64,000 nt of DNA from Pollutimonas nitritireducens (GTDB taxonomy: Bacteria; Pseudomonadota; Gammaproteobacteria; Burkholderiales; Burkholderiaceae_B), in assembly GCF_002849615.1 (NCBI RefSeq), contig NZ_PDNV01000001.1:454520-518519 (forward strand), read 5' to 3'. Within the stretch, counting starts at the first letter, position 1, and each line of letters opens with the position of its first letter. A model generated the notes under the pieces. It was given only the letters and a program-made list of their open reading frames with translations. It was not told where the DNA came from and did no database searches. The position numbers and the translations under genes are program-made. This document shows, piece by piece, positions 1-8,762 of the stretch.

Positions 1-1518
1 TTGGGACTTACGCGGCTGGGCACCAAGGTGAGCCCCGCCTATCGGGTGGTGATGTGGTGGGGTGGACTGCGCGGGGCGGTCTCACTGGCGCTGGCCCTTG
101 CCGTGACCGAGCAGGAGAATATTCCGTATGAGGCGCGCCAATTCATTGCCGTGGCAACCACTGGGTTCGTGTTGATGACCCTGTTCATAAACGGGATCAG
201 CCTGCGTCCTTTGATACGCCGGCTCCGCCTGAACGAGCTTTCTCCCTTCGACCGTACGTTGCGCAACCAGGCCTTGGTCATTGCCCTGGAAGACCTGCGT
301 ACCAGGACCGACGAAATTGCGGCCCACGAGAACATAGGAAGCGACGTTCAGGGGCGCGTGCACGCCGTGTTCGACGCCGCACAAGCCAGCGTGGACGGCA
401 GTGAAATCCGGCAGTTGTCGCACGAGCAAAAAGTCTCGATGGGCCTGGCCATCCTGGCGTCGCGCGAAGAGGAAATGTTCTTCGACACGTTGAAAGCCCA
501 GGTGGTGGATTGGCGTACAGCGGAATCGCTATTGGCGCGCGCGGAGCGCATGCGCGAGGCTGTGCGATCGGGTGGACTGGACGGCTTTGATGCCGCCATC
601 GCGGCCGATGTACGTTACTCGACGGCATTCCGATTGTCGTTGCGCGTGCACCACCTTTTCGGCTTCCAGAGCTGGCTCGCGCGTGAGCTGGCCAAGCGCT
701 TTGCCAATCTGATCAACAAACGGTCGGTGGCGCAGCGGCTTATCCAGTTCGCCGAAAAGGAAATACAGCCGCTGCTAGGGGTGGAAGCCACCGCGGCCAT
801 CATCAAGGCCCACCGCCGCCGTCTGTCGTTGCTTGAAACCGCATTGCAGGCGTTGAACCTGCAGTACCCGCTCTTTGCACATTGGCTCCAGGAATCGTAT
901 CTGGGACGAATGGCACGGGCGCTGGAGCGTTCGCACTATCGCGACATGCTATCCCACTTTCTCATCACCGGGGAGATGTACGCGGATCTGAGCAAGCAAA
1001 TCGATCAGCGCTGGAGCCACATAGACAAGCGTCCCGCGCTGGATATCGCGATGAGTGCAGCCGAATTGATCAAGCGCGTACCCATGTTTGAAGGCTTGTC
1101 CGCCGAGTCGTTGAGATTTGTGGCCAGACTGCTGAAACCCAGGCTCGCCGTACCCGATCAGGAAATCGCGATGCAGATAGGCCGCACGCGCGTCATGTAT
1201 TTCGTGGCTTCGGGCGCGGTGACCATACACTTGCCGGATCAGACGACGGTGGAACTCGGCACCGGGGAAATCTTCGGAGAAATGGCACTTGCTGCTGCCA
1301 CTGAATTCGAAGCCAGGGTGACATCGCTGGGGTACAGCCGTTTGCTCATGCTGACTGAAGGCGATTTCGCTACATTGCTGGCGCGGGATCCTGCTTTGCG
1401 CGAAAAAATCGATGCGGTGGTCAAGCAGCGTTTGCGTGCGCTGGAAGTGTGGCAGCAGTTCCAGTCTGGCGCGCGCCAGCATGAAGCGCTGCCGGAACTG
1501 AGCACGAAGCCTTTATAG
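1..1518 (+). CDS. Na+/H+ antiporter (CPA1 family) with C-terminal cyclic-nucleotide-binding domain, 5' partial
   Basis: The window opens inside this gene, so the TTG at base 1 is only the edge and not a proven start. The first ~70 visible residues hold the end of a membrane domain, with the glycine-rich stretch WWGGLRGAVSLALAL typical of NhaP/CPA1 exchangers, followed by a hydrophobic helix. A long soluble region follows. Residues of about 360-470 read as a cyclic-nucleotide-binding fold (a beta-rich stretch with GEIFGEMAL, the phosphate-binding cassette pattern). The family exchanges cytoplasmic cations for protons across the inner membrane. The cNMP domain suggests ligand control, but this is inferred. 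The stop codon overlaps the end of the convergent SCO gene by six bases. Family call is firm; ion specificity is unknown. Confidence 0.85.
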   Translation: MGLTRLGTKVSPAYRVVMWWGGLRGAVSLALALAVTEQENIPYEARQFIAVATTGFVLMTLFINGISLRPLIRRLRLNELSPFDRTLRNQALVIALEDLRTRTDEIAAHENIGSDVQGRVHAVFDAAQASVDGSEIRQLSHEQKVSMGLAILASREEEMFFDTLKAQVVDWRTAESLLARAERMREAVRSGGLDGFDAAIAADVRYSTAFRLSLRVHHLFGFQSWLARELAKRFANLINKRSVAQRLIQFAEKEIQPLLGVEATAAIIKAHRRRLSLLETALQALNLQYPLFAHWLQESYLGRMARALERSHYRDMLSHFLITGEMYADLSKQIDQRWSHIDKRPALDIAMSAAELIKRVPMFEGLSAESLRFVARLLKPRLAVPDQEIAMQIGRTRVMYFVASGAVTIHLPDQTTVELGTGEIFGEMALAAATEFEARVTSLGYSRLLMLTEGDFATLLARDPALREKIDAVVKQRLRALEVWQQFQSGARQHEALPELSTKPL

Positions 1519-2115
1519 CAACTGCCTGATATCGCTGGCGATGTCTTTTGCCGACGTGTTGCCGCTGACCAGTACCCGGGCTTCGCCGTCCTGATCAAGA
1601 ATGTAGAAGGACGAGGCGTGATCCATGCCGTATTGGTCGGCCGTACCGCCCGGCGACTTGGCATAATAGGCCTTGAACGATTTGGCGGTCTTGCCGAGCT
1701 GTTCCGGCGTGCCCGTTAGCCCCACGAATGAAGGGTTGAACGCCTTGACATAGGCAGATAGCACTTCCGGCGTATCACGCGCTGGATCGACACTGACCAT
1801 CAGTACTTGCACCTTGGAGGCATCGCTACCCAGCAGATCCATGGTTTCTGAGAGTTCCGCCATGGCAGTGGGGCATACGTCCGGGCATTGGGTAAAGCCG
1901 AAGAACACCACGGCGACCTTGCCTTTGTAGTCAGCCAGCGTACGCGGCTTGCCGCTGTCGTCGATCATGTCCAGGTCGCGGCCCAGCTGGGTACCCGTGA
2001 TGTCCGAGCCCTGGAATGCCAGCTCTTTCTTGCCGCAAGCGGCCAAGGCGGTCGATACCGCCAACGCTGCGGTGGCGGCTAAAAGAATGCGACGCTTGCT
2101 TGAAAAACCAGACAT
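1513..2115 (-). CDS. SCO1/SenC family copper chaperone for cytochrome c oxidase
   Basis: SCO proteins deliver copper to, or reduce, the CuA site of oxidase subunit II on the periplasmic face. The 200-residue product starts with a lipoprotein signal ending in ALAAC (Cys27 lipidation). It then shows the SCO metal motif Cys77-Pro-Asp-Val-Cys81 inside FTQCPDVCP and the distal ligand His166 in GMDHASSF, so all three copper ligands are present. The ATG at 2115 is preferred over one 11 codons upstream because it places a normal signal peptide at the N-terminus. It is the last gene of the leftward assembly block ctaA-ctaB-SCO. Confidence 0.93.
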   Translation of the reverse strand: MSGFSSKRRILLAATAALAVSTALAACGKKELAFQGSDITGTQLGRDLDMIDDSGKPRTLADYKGKVAVVFFGFTQCPDVCPTAMAELSETMDLLGSDASKVQVLMVSVDPARDTPEVLSAYVKAFNPSFVGLTGTPEQLGKTAKSFKAYYAKSPGGTADQYGMDHASSFYILDQDGEARVLVSGNTSAKDIASDIRQLL

Positions 2116-2134
2116 GAATACCTCGTGGTGTGAA

Positions 2135-3025
2135 TCAGATGAATGCAACCCAATGGTCTACCAGTAGTGCGCCAAACAACAACGCCAGATACAGGATGGA
2201 GAAGCGGAAGAGCTTGCGCGATAGCTCGTCGGAATACTCTTTATATAGACGCCAGGCGTACGAAATGAACAGACCGCTGAGGATGATGGCGGCCACCAAA
2301 TACACCAGGCCGCTCATGCGCACGACATAAGGAAGAAGCGTAGCGGCGAAAAGCACAAAGCTGTAGAGCAGGATATGCAAGCGCGTAAACTGCTTTCCAT
2401 GGGTGACGGGCAACATGGGCAGGCCTGATTTGGCGTAATCGTTGTTGCGGTACAGGGCTAGCGCCCAGAAATGGGGTGGCGTCCAGATGAAAATGATCAG
2501 GACCAGTACCCATGCCTCGGCCGGCACGGCGTTGGCAATAGTTGCCCACCCAAGCGCGGGTGGCATAGCCCCCGACAAGCCGCCGATCACAATATTCTGC
2601 GGTGTAAGAGGCTTCAGGATGATGGTATAGATAATGGCGTAGCCGACGAAAGTAGCGAAGGTCAGCCACATGGTCAGTGGATTGACCAGGGTGTATAGCA
2701 CCAGCATGCCCAGCCCGCCCAGCAGCCCGGAAAGAATAATCACTTGCAAGTTGCTGATGGTGCCGCGCGCGGTGCCGCGTCGGGCTGTGCGCAGCATGCG
2801 GGCGTCGATCTCTTGTTCAATCAGGCAGTTCACGGCAAATGCCGCGGCGGCCAGCAGCCAGATGCCGACGGTGCCGGCCGCGACCTTGCCCATGTCGGGC
2901 AGACCGGGGCTGGCCAGGAACATGCCTATCACAGCACAGAAGACGGCAAGCTGCGTGACGCGCGGTTTGGTCAGGACAAGATATTGCCGAAAAATGGCGG
3001 GCGTTGGGGCGGGAACGGAAGTCAT
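2135..3025 (-). CDS. ctaB: Protoheme IX farnesyltransferase (heme O synthase)
   Basis: This polytopic inner-membrane prenyltransferase adds a farnesyl group to heme B, making heme O for the aa3 oxidase. The 296 residues match the usual family length. The polyprenyl-diphosphate-binding signature appears as [15 protein letters not shown] near residue 85, followed by a series of about eight hydrophobic helices with the usual KPRVTQL near the N-terminus. Its start overlaps the end of ctaA by four bases, which indicates translational coupling, and SCO follows 20 bases later. Heme O made here is the substrate of the neighbouring CtaA. Confidence 0.95.
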   Translation of the reverse strand: MTSVPAPTPAIFRQYLVLTKPRVTQLAVFCAVIGMFLASPGLPDMGKVAAGTVGIWLLAAAAFAVNCLIEQEIDARMLRTARRGTARGTISNLQVIILSGLLGGLGMLVLYTLVNPLTMWLTFATFVGYAIIYTIILKPLTPQNIVIGGLSGAMPPALGWATIANAVPAEAWVLVLIIFIWTPPHFWALALYRNNDYAKSGLPMLPVTHGKQFTRLHILLYSFVLFAATLLPYVVRMSGLVYLVAAIILSGLFISYAWRLYKEYSDELSRKLFRFSILYLALLFGALLVDHWVAFI

Positions 3026-4038
3026 GCCGGTATTTTAGCCCTATAGTCGTCGCGCGACAGGCGCACCAGAAGAGTGACGCAGGCCAGGACCAAGCCCGCT
3101 GCGCCGCCGTTATGCAATACAGCGATCAGGAGTGGCCACTGGAAGAAAATGGTGGTCAGCCCTGTCAGCAACTGGGCCAATAACAAAGCCAGAACCAGCT
3201 TTGCAGGATCACGCAGGCCGGGCTCCGCCAGCATCTTTGCCGCGAGTATACCCAAGTAGGCAAACACGATGAACGCGAAATTGCGGTGCACCCAGTGTAT
3301 GGCGGTGAGGGCGGACTGGGATATGAATTCGCCCGAGGGCAACAGGCCCAGGCCGCGAATCAGCGAGTAGCCACCTTCAAAATCCATGGGTGGAACCCAT
3401 ACCCCATGGCATTTCGGAAAATCCATGCAGGCCAGCGCCGCATAGTTCGTGCTGACCCAGCCTCCCAGGGCTATCTGAATAAATAGCAGCATGACCCCGA
3501 GCACCATCCAGGGACGCCAACGCAGTGCTTGCAAGGTGAGCGGCTGATGGAGCTTTTCGCGGGCAGCCAACCAGGTCATGAGCGCCAGCAGGATCATGCC
3601 GCCCAGCAAGTGGCTGGTGACGACGACAGGCATCAGTTGATGCGTGACGGTCCAGGCACCGAATGCGCCCTGTATGCAGACGGCAATCAACGTCACAATG
3701 GCCAGGCGCGGCGTGTGACCCAACTGAGCGCGATAGCGCCAGGCCATGTAGACGATGCCGATGATCATCATGCCCAGTATGGAGCCGACATAGCGGTGGA
3801 TCATCTCGATCCAGGCCTTGGAGAAACTGACCGCGCCATGCGGCATTGCTTGCAGCGCCTGTTCGATATGGCCGCTGGCACCGATAGGCGTGATCTTTCC
3901 ATAACAGCCCGGCCAGTCGGGACAACCCAGTCCCGAATCGGTAAGGCGTACAAAGGCGCCGAACATGATCAGGTCCAGCGTCAGGAACCAAGTCAGAAAC
4001 ACCAGTTTCCGGTAGCGCTTGATAATTCTTTCCTGCAT
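3022..4038 (-). CDS. ctaA: Heme A synthase (COX15/CtaA family)
   Basis: CtaA hydroxylates and oxidises the C8 methyl of heme O to give heme A, working in the inner membrane. The 338-residue product has eight hydrophobic segments. Conserved histidines lie in helices, for example in EMIHRYVG near residue 80, in VTSHLLGG and in AIHWVHRN, matching the paired heme-ligand pattern of the family. The N-terminal [16 protein letters not shown] loop, with its two cysteines, is the family signature. Overlap with ctaB and a gap of only 6 bases to the next upstream gene place it in the cox assembly operon. Confidence 0.95.
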   Translation of the reverse strand: MQERIIKRYRKLVFLTWFLTLDLIMFGAFVRLTDSGLGCPDWPGCYGKITPIGASGHIEQALQAMPHGAVSFSKAWIEMIHRYVGSILGMMIIGIVYMAWRYRAQLGHTPRLAIVTLIAVCIQGAFGAWTVTHQLMPVVVTSHLLGGMILLALMTWLAAREKLHQPLTLQALRWRPWMVLGVMLLFIQIALGGWVSTNYAALACMDFPKCHGVWVPPMDFEGGYSLIRGLGLLPSGEFISQSALTAIHWVHRNFAFIVFAYLGILAAKMLAEPGLRDPAKLVLALLLAQLLTGLTTIFFQWPLLIAVLHNGGAAGLVLACVTLLVRLSRDDYRAKIPA

Positions 4039-4044
4039 GCCTGA

Positions 4045-4689
4045 TCAACCTATGCGTGAATTGCGTATCAATTTCCGGATGTCGTCGCGGACTGAAACGG
4101 GATCGGCATCGGCGGGAAACTCAAGCATGAGGTTGCCCAGCGGATCTATGATCCACATCGGTGCCTTCAGCGCCGCCTCGCGTTCGGCGGCACTGGCCTG
4201 GGGAGCCAGGTAATTGGCGAGCTTTTCAGGATCGGCACGCAGCATATGGGTGCCTACATAGGCCTGCTTAATCTGCTCAGAAACAGGGGCACCGTCTGTC
4301 AGGAACCAGACGCGTGCCAGGCGCTCAACGTTCTTGCCCTGGCTGGCGTGCGAATTGCGCAGAATGAATAGTTTTTCTACACAAGATTCGGGACAGGCGC
4401 CCTCATCGGCGCTGACCAGCAGCCATTTCCCGCGCAAAGTGTTCAGATCGAAGGGCTGGCCGTCGAGGGTGGTCAGCGGCAATGCGGCGGCTTCAGGCAT
4501 GGGCCTTTGCGGCTGTATCAGTTCGCCATAGGCGGTGGATTCTGCCGGACGCAGTCCCAGGGCCGGCACATAATAAGCCAGCAAGGCAAGAACCAGCGGC
4601 GCCAGGCAGAGTGCCAGAATCACGAACAAAGGTGCCTTCGACCGCAGTCGTGAGGGCTGTTTGGGTGGAACTTGAGTAGGGCTGACCAC
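4045..4689 (-). CDS. Membrane-anchored SCO-like thioredoxin-fold protein of the cox cluster
   Basis: The protein has 214 residues with one N-terminal transmembrane helix (about 19-41) and a periplasmic domain. The domain contains SADEGACPESC, that is Cys99-x3-Cys103, spaced exactly like the copper-binding CxxxC of SCO proteins. No SCO-type distal histidine is obvious, so it may handle disulfides rather than bind copper. It sits between SURF1 and ctaA, as a 'cytochrome oxidase-associated membrane protein' does in other Burkholderiales. Its role in oxidase assembly is inferred from position and fold. The family is usually annotated as hypothetical. Confidence 0.75.
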   Translation of the reverse strand: MVSPTQVPPKQPSRLRSKAPLFVILALCLAPLVLALLAYYVPALGLRPAESTAYGELIQPQRPMPEAAALPLTTLDGQPFDLNTLRGKWLLVSADEGACPESCVEKLFILRNSHASQGKNVERLARVWFLTDGAPVSEQIKQAYVGTHMLRADPEKLANYLAPQASAAEREAALKAPMWIIDPLGNLMLEFPADADPVSVRDDIRKLIRNSRIG

Positions 4690-4698
4690 GATGTTTCC

Positions 4699-5508
4699 TT
4701 ACAAGGTCGGAGGCTTAATTTTTCGGCGCAAGACGCGCCATACAATAACCAGCCAGGCGCCAGCAGCTATGGCGGCGAAGCCAAACCACTGCAACGCATA
4801 GCCACGGTTCTTGTCGGAATCCAGTGACGGCTCCGGCCATTCCTGCAGCAATGGTGTGCCCGACTGCACATCGGCGGCGAGCGCACTGGATTCAGCGGAC
4901 TGGGCCAGCACTGTGGGCAGAAAGTTCAGTCCGGCTGCCTTGCCATAGGCTTCGATGTCCAGGTTCTGCACTTTCGGCACGGGTGTTGTCGTATCGGGCA
5001 AGGCGGATGGCAACTGGCTGGCATCGTCCTGAGACAAAGACATTAACTCAAAAAGCCGAGGTACGCGTTCCAACAACTGGCCGCTGACGGTTTGCGGGCC
5101 GGCTGGGGCAGGAATCACCGGCACGGTTTCGCCGGGACGCATGGGCCGGGCCATCCAGCCGCGCAGCACCAGAATGGCGGAATTACTTGCCTCATCAACA
5201 AGCAGTGGCGTGGCTACCCAGTAACCTGGCCGGCCCTGGTAGTTGCGGTTCTCGAGTAGTACAGTGAGTGGATGCAGCCACACTCCCTGGGCGCTTGCCG
5301 GTCGCCACGGCACGAGTTCCGTGGCGGGTGTGCTGGCGTCCAGATGCAATGCAGCTGTGCTTCGGCCGGCTTGTATGGCAGCCTTGATGGCTTCACGTTG
5401 GCCAGCCCGATCCAGCTGCCAATTGCCCAGCGATGCGAACACAACCGCCATGATGCCCAGCAAGATTAATGCGGCAATAATGCGAAAACCAGTGTGTGTA
5501 CGGGCCAT
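4699..5508 (-). CDS. SURF1 family oxidase assembly protein
   Basis: SURF1 helps insert heme A into subunit I of heme-copper oxidases. The 269-residue product has the family's two-helix layout: a first transmembrane segment at about residues 9-27 followed by the LGNWQLDRAGQRE signature, a long periplasmic domain with GRPGYWVATPL and VLRGWMARP, and a second helix near the C-terminus (YALQWFGFAAIAAGAWLVIVW region). It is the first gene of the leftward assembly block, starting only 35 bases from the divergent small membrane protein at 5543. Confidence 0.93.
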   Translation of the reverse strand: MARTHTGFRIIAALILLGIMAVVFASLGNWQLDRAGQREAIKAAIQAGRSTAALHLDASTPATELVPWRPASAQGVWLHPLTVLLENRNYQGRPGYWVATPLLVDEASNSAILVLRGWMARPMRPGETVPVIPAPAGPQTVSGQLLERVPRLFELMSLSQDDASQLPSALPDTTTPVPKVQNLDIEAYGKAAGLNFLPTVLAQSAESSALAADVQSGTPLLQEWPEPSLDSDKNRGYALQWFGFAAIAAGAWLVIVWRVLRRKIKPPTL

Positions 5509-5542
5509 GTCTGCAATAATTCCACTTTCAGCGGAGGGCGTA

Positions 5543-5749
5543 ATGCGTTTTGTAGTAATCCTGGCGTTCCTGGGTATTGTCGGAAGTCTGGCGTCCGCGC
5601 TGTTCTATCTGATGCGCGACAAGGGCGGGACCAATCGTACCGTGAACGCTTTGACCGTACGCATCGGGTTGTCGATAGCGTTGTTTCTATTTGTGCTGTT
5701 CGCCCATTACATGGGCTGGATCCAGAGTACCGGCATATCCGCGGGTTGA
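5543..5749 (+). CDS. DUF2909 twin-transmembrane protein
   Basis: This small protein has 68 residues and consists of little more than two hydrophobic helices, at about 2-22 and 40-62, joined by a short basic loop (MRDKGGTNRTVNALTVR). That is the arrangement of the DUF2909 family found near cytochrome oxidase genes in betaproteobacteria. The ATG at 5543 was chosen because it opens directly into the first helix and follows a purine-rich GGAGG stretch. The same frame is open much further upstream, but that part is antisense to SURF1. It is divergent from SURF1 and ends at a terminator. Function is unknown; an oxidase-associated role is inferred from position. Confidence 0.8.
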   Translation: MRFVVILAFLGIVGSLASALFYLMRDKGGTNRTVNALTVRIGLSIALFLFVLFAHYMGWIQSTGISAG

Positions 5750-5766
5750 CATAAATCGCCATCCAG

Positions 5767-5796
5767 AAAAAAGGCTGGCAATGCCAGCCTTTTTTT
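5767..5796. terminator. Bidirectional rho-independent terminator
   Basis: A perfect 7-bp GC-rich stem (GGCTGGC / GCCAGCC, with an AAT loop) is flanked by six A residues on the left and seven T residues on the right. It can therefore end both the rightward DUF2909 gene and the leftward ctaE transcript, which converge here. Confidence 0.9.
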
Positions 5797-5812
5797 CGGG
5801 CATCGCTTCTGT

Positions 5813-6688
5813 TTAGAACCAATACACGAACAGATACAAGCCCAGCCATACAACGTCAACAAAGTGCCAATACCATGCAGCGCCTTCGAACCCGAAGTGA
5901 TGCGAAGCGGTGAAGTGCCCTTTGATGAGACGGAACAGGATCACCGTCAGGAACGTGGCGCCCAATATGACGTGGAAGCCGTGAAAACCGGTAAGCATGT
6001 AGAACAGTGAGCCGTACGCGCCAGAATCAAAGCGCAGGTTCAGGTCCTGGTAGGCGTGCATGTATTCATAGCTCTGGACACCTACGAAAGTGAAGCCCAG
6101 GATGACCGTAAGCGCGACCCAGAAAATTGCTTTGCCGCGATGGCTGGCGCGCAGTGCATGGTGCGCAATGGTCAGTGTCAGGCCGGAGGTCAACAGCAGA
6201 GCCGTGTTGATCGTAGGCAGCCAGAACGGACCAACGGTCTTGAATGCCGGTACAACGCCGGCAGGCCCCAGGTTGGGCCACGTTCCGGAGAAGTTAGGCC
6301 ATAGCAATGTTTGGTGGTCGATATTGCTGAGCCATGGTGTAGTCACTTCGCGGGTGTACCAGAGCGAACCAAAGAATGCGGCAAAGAACATCACTTCGGA
6401 GAAAATGAACCAGGCCATGCTCCAGCGGTAGGAATGATCGACGCGGGCGTTGTTCATCCCGCCTTCGGATTCGCGTATGGCGTCGCCGAACCAGCCAAAC
6501 AGCACCACGAAAAGGCCAAGAATACCGACGATGAACAGCCAGAAGCCCACTTCATAGCTATTGATCCAGAAGGCGGCACCCAGCAGAGCCAGCAGCAAGC
6601 AGAAACTTGCGCGTACGGGATGTACTGAATCGGCAGGCACGTAGTAGTAAGGTGCCTCGTTGCCCTGAGCCAAGTGACTTGCACTCAT
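5813..6688 (-). CDS. ctaE: Cytochrome c oxidase subunit III
   Basis: Subunit III of the aa3-type oxidase stabilises the catalytic core in the inner membrane. The product has 291 residues with the usual seven-helix profile. Recognisable family stretches are WSMAWFIFSEVMFFAAFFG (with the conserved Glu), GFHGFHVILGA and the C-terminal WYWHFVDVVWLGLY. The N-terminus carries an extra hydrophilic segment rich in Tyr and Pro, as in betaproteobacterial homologues. It is the last structural gene of the leftward ctaC-ctaD-(37 aa)-(DUF2970)-ctaE transcript, and the bidirectional terminator lies 17 bases beyond its stop codon. Confidence 0.96.
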   Translation of the reverse strand: MSASHLAQGNEAPYYYVPADSVHPVRASFCLLLALLGAAFWINSYEVGFWLFIVGILGLFVVLFGWFGDAIRESEGGMNNARVDHSYRWSMAWFIFSEVMFFAAFFGSLWYTREVTTPWLSNIDHQTLLWPNFSGTWPNLGPAGVVPAFKTVGPFWLPTINTALLLTSGLTLTIAHHALRASHRGKAIFWVALTVILGFTFVGVQSYEYMHAYQDLNLRFDSGAYGSLFYMLTGFHGFHVILGATFLTVILFRLIKGHFTASHHFGFEGAAWYWHFVDVVWLGLYLFVYWF

Positions 6689-6724
6689 GGTGTTCTCCTG
6701 ATGCGAATTATTAAATTGAAAATG

Positions 6725-6949
6725 CTAGGTCAAATAGAAAATAAACCAGCGGGCAGCCATGATCAAGGCCACTACGAAGACGATGGCGGCCAGCACGCCA
6801 GCCAGAATCAGATGCACCGGGTTGAGCTTGGAAATGTCTTCGGTATAACCCTTGCCCTTGCGTACGCCAAAAAAGCCCCAGGCCACGGCCTTCAGTGTCT
6901 GGAAAAAGTTCAGCTTGCGCCGGGAAAGCTCGTGGATATCTCGCGTCAT
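6725..6949 (-). CDS. DUF2970 small membrane protein of the cox cluster
   Basis: The product has 74 residues: a soluble N-terminal half containing FQTLKAVAWGFFGVR, then KLNPVHLILAGVLAAIVF leading into a single C-terminal transmembrane helix. This matches the DUF2970 family, which is found beside aa3 oxidase genes in Burkholderiales. It lies between the 37-residue protein and ctaE, with 6 and 36 bases of spacing, so it is co-transcribed with the oxidase subunits. Biochemical function is unknown. Confidence 0.82.
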   Translation of the reverse strand: MTRDIHELSRRKLNFFQTLKAVAWGFFGVRKGKGYTEDISKLNPVHLILAGVLAAIVFVVALIMAARWFIFYLT

Positions 6950-6955
6950 GCCGGG

Positions 6956-7069
6956 CTAGCCTCCACCCAGTGACCCACCGCGCCAGAAGGTCCACGCGAC
7001 GATCGTCAGCACAATGATGACAAGTACGATGGCGGTGTGGCGGTTCTTCCGGCGTTGTTCGGGTGTCAT
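6956..7069 (-). CDS. Small single-helix cytochrome oxidase assembly protein (37 aa)
   Basis: This very short gene reads MTPEQRRKNRHTAIVLVIIV, then a few more hydrophobic residues, then TFWRGGSLGGG and a TAG stop. It is a basic N-terminal tail followed by one transmembrane helix and a glycine-rich end. The start lies 9 bases after the ctaD stop codon and the end is 6 bases before the DUF2970 start, so tight packing supports a real gene. Proteins of this size and pattern at this place are annotated as cytochrome oxidase small assembly proteins in related bacteria. The functional statement rests on synteny. Confidence 0.72.
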   Translation of the reverse strand: MTPEQRRKNRHTAIVLVIIVLTIVAWTFWRGGSLGGG

Positions 7070-7078
7070 TGATTTACC

Positions 7079-8677
7079 TTACTTGACAACGGGGGGGACA
7101 ACAAAGGTATGGAAAGGTGCGGGCGAAGGCACGGTCCATTCCAGACCCGTTGCGCCCTCCCAGGGCTTAGCCGGGGCGGGTTTTCCGTGCCCGGCATACG
7201 AGCGCAGGATGACGAACAGGAATATCAGTTGCGACAGGCCGAACCAGAAGGCGCCAATCGTTGCGATTTGATTGAAATCGGTGAATTGGGCCGAGTAGTC
7301 GGCATAACGGCGTGGCATTCCGGCCAGCCCCAGGAAGTGCATGGGGAAGAACGTGATGTTGAACGAAATCATGCTGGACCAGAAGTGCGTTTTGGCCAAT
7401 TTCTCGTTGTACATGCGGCCTGTCCACTTCGGCATCCAGTAATAGGCGCCGGCGAACATGCCGAACAGCGACCCGGCCACCATCACATAATGGAAGTGGG
7501 CGATGACGTAGTAGGTATCATGGACCGCAATATCGATAGGCGCAACTGCCAGAATAAGGCCAGTGAAGCCACCGATGGTGAACACAAAGATGAAGCCGAT
7601 GGCGAATAGCATGGGCGTTTCAAACGTCATGGAGCCGCGCCACATGGTGGCTACCCAGTTGAATACTTTCACGCCCGTGGGAATGGAAATCAGCATGGTT
7701 GCGTACATGAAGTACAGCTGTCCGGTAACCGGCATGCCGGTTGAGAACATGTGGTGAGCCCATACCAGGAAGGAGAGAATGGCAATGGCTGCGGTGGCAT
7801 ATACCATCGAGGCATAGCCGAACAGTTGCTTGCGGGCAAATGCAGGAACCACGGCGGACACGATGCCGAAGGCCGGCAGGATCATGACGTAGACTTCGGG
7901 ATGGCCGAAGAACCAGAATACGTGCTGGTACAGGACCGGATCACCGCCGGCGGCGGCGTTAAAGAAGCTGGTGCCGAAGTGGCGGTCGGTGAGCAACATG
8001 GTGACTGCCGCGGCCAGCACAGGCATGATTGCGATAAGCAGGTAGGCAGTGATGAGCCAGGTCCAGCAGAACAAAGGCATCTTCATCAGGGTCATGCCGG
8101 GAGCGCGCATGTTCAGGACGGTAACCACGATGTTGATGGCGCCCATGATGGAGGAGGCACCCAGGATGTGGACCGCGAAAATGGTGAAGTCCATGCCGGG
8201 ACCCATTTGCAGCGAGAGCGGCGCGTACATGGTCCAGCCGGCGGCATTGGCGCCGCCTGGAACGAAGAACGACGAGGTCATCAGGATGGCGCCGATGGGC
8301 AACAACCAGAAGCTGAAGTTGTTCATGCGAGCGAAAGCCATATCGGACGCGCCGATTTGCAGGGGGATCATCCAGTTGGCAAAGCCCACAAATGCCGGCA
8401 TGATCGCGCCGAAAATCATGATCAGGCCGTGCATGGTGGTGAATTGGTTGAAGAGTTCTGGCTGGAAGAACTGCAGGCCGGGCGAGAACAGTTCTGTGCG
8501 CACCAACAGTGCCAGCACGCCGCCTTCAAGCAGCATGCAGAACGAAAAGAGCAGGTACATGGTACCGATGTCTTTGTGATTGGTGGCAAATAGCCAGCGC
8601 CGCCAGCCGTGTGGCCGGTGGTCGTGGTCGTCGTGCCCGTGACTGGCTGGGACGTGATCGGCAGTAACGCTGCTCAT
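7079..8677 (-). CDS. ctaD: Cytochrome c oxidase subunit I (aa3 type)
   Basis: This is the catalytic subunit of the proton-pumping terminal oxidase and carries heme a, heme a3 and CuB. The 532-residue product is of normal length, with twelve hydrophobic helices. Hallmarks include TMHGLIMIFGAIMPAFVGFANWMIPLQIG near the low-spin heme, WFFGHPEVYVMILPAFGIVS (CuB histidine and cross-linked Tyr region), VWAHHMF (the CuB His pair) and AHFHYVM (heme a3 and heme a ligands). The N-terminus is histidine-rich (HGHDDHDHRPHG), as in many betaproteobacterial homologues. It follows ctaC in the same transcript. Confidence 0.97.
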   Translation of the reverse strand: MSSVTADHVPASHGHDDHDHRPHGWRRWLFATNHKDIGTMYLLFSFCMLLEGGVLALLVRTELFSPGLQFFQPELFNQFTTMHGLIMIFGAIMPAFVGFANWMIPLQIGASDMAFARMNNFSFWLLPIGAILMTSSFFVPGGANAAGWTMYAPLSLQMGPGMDFTIFAVHILGASSIMGAINIVVTVLNMRAPGMTLMKMPLFCWTWLITAYLLIAIMPVLAAAVTMLLTDRHFGTSFFNAAAGGDPVLYQHVFWFFGHPEVYVMILPAFGIVSAVVPAFARKQLFGYASMVYATAAIAILSFLVWAHHMFSTGMPVTGQLYFMYATMLISIPTGVKVFNWVATMWRGSMTFETPMLFAIGFIFVFTIGGFTGLILAVAPIDIAVHDTYYVIAHFHYVMVAGSLFGMFAGAYYWMPKWTGRMYNEKLAKTHFWSSMISFNITFFPMHFLGLAGMPRRYADYSAQFTDFNQIATIGAFWFGLSQLIFLFVILRSYAGHGKPAPAKPWEGATGLEWTVPSPAPFHTFVVPPVVK

Positions 8678-8762
8678 GGTGGAACTCCTTCCTACTCAAC
8701 CAGACGCCGCATGACGGCTATCCGGTAAAAACATTCGAATGTGTCTGTAACGTGCTATCGAC

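Noticed and set aside
7751..8593. 280-codon frame antisense to ctaD
   Set aside because: It has low-complexity composition (Gly/His/Gln-rich), no domain and full overlap with a certain gene; similar shadows exist opposite ctaC, the MFS gene and glmU.
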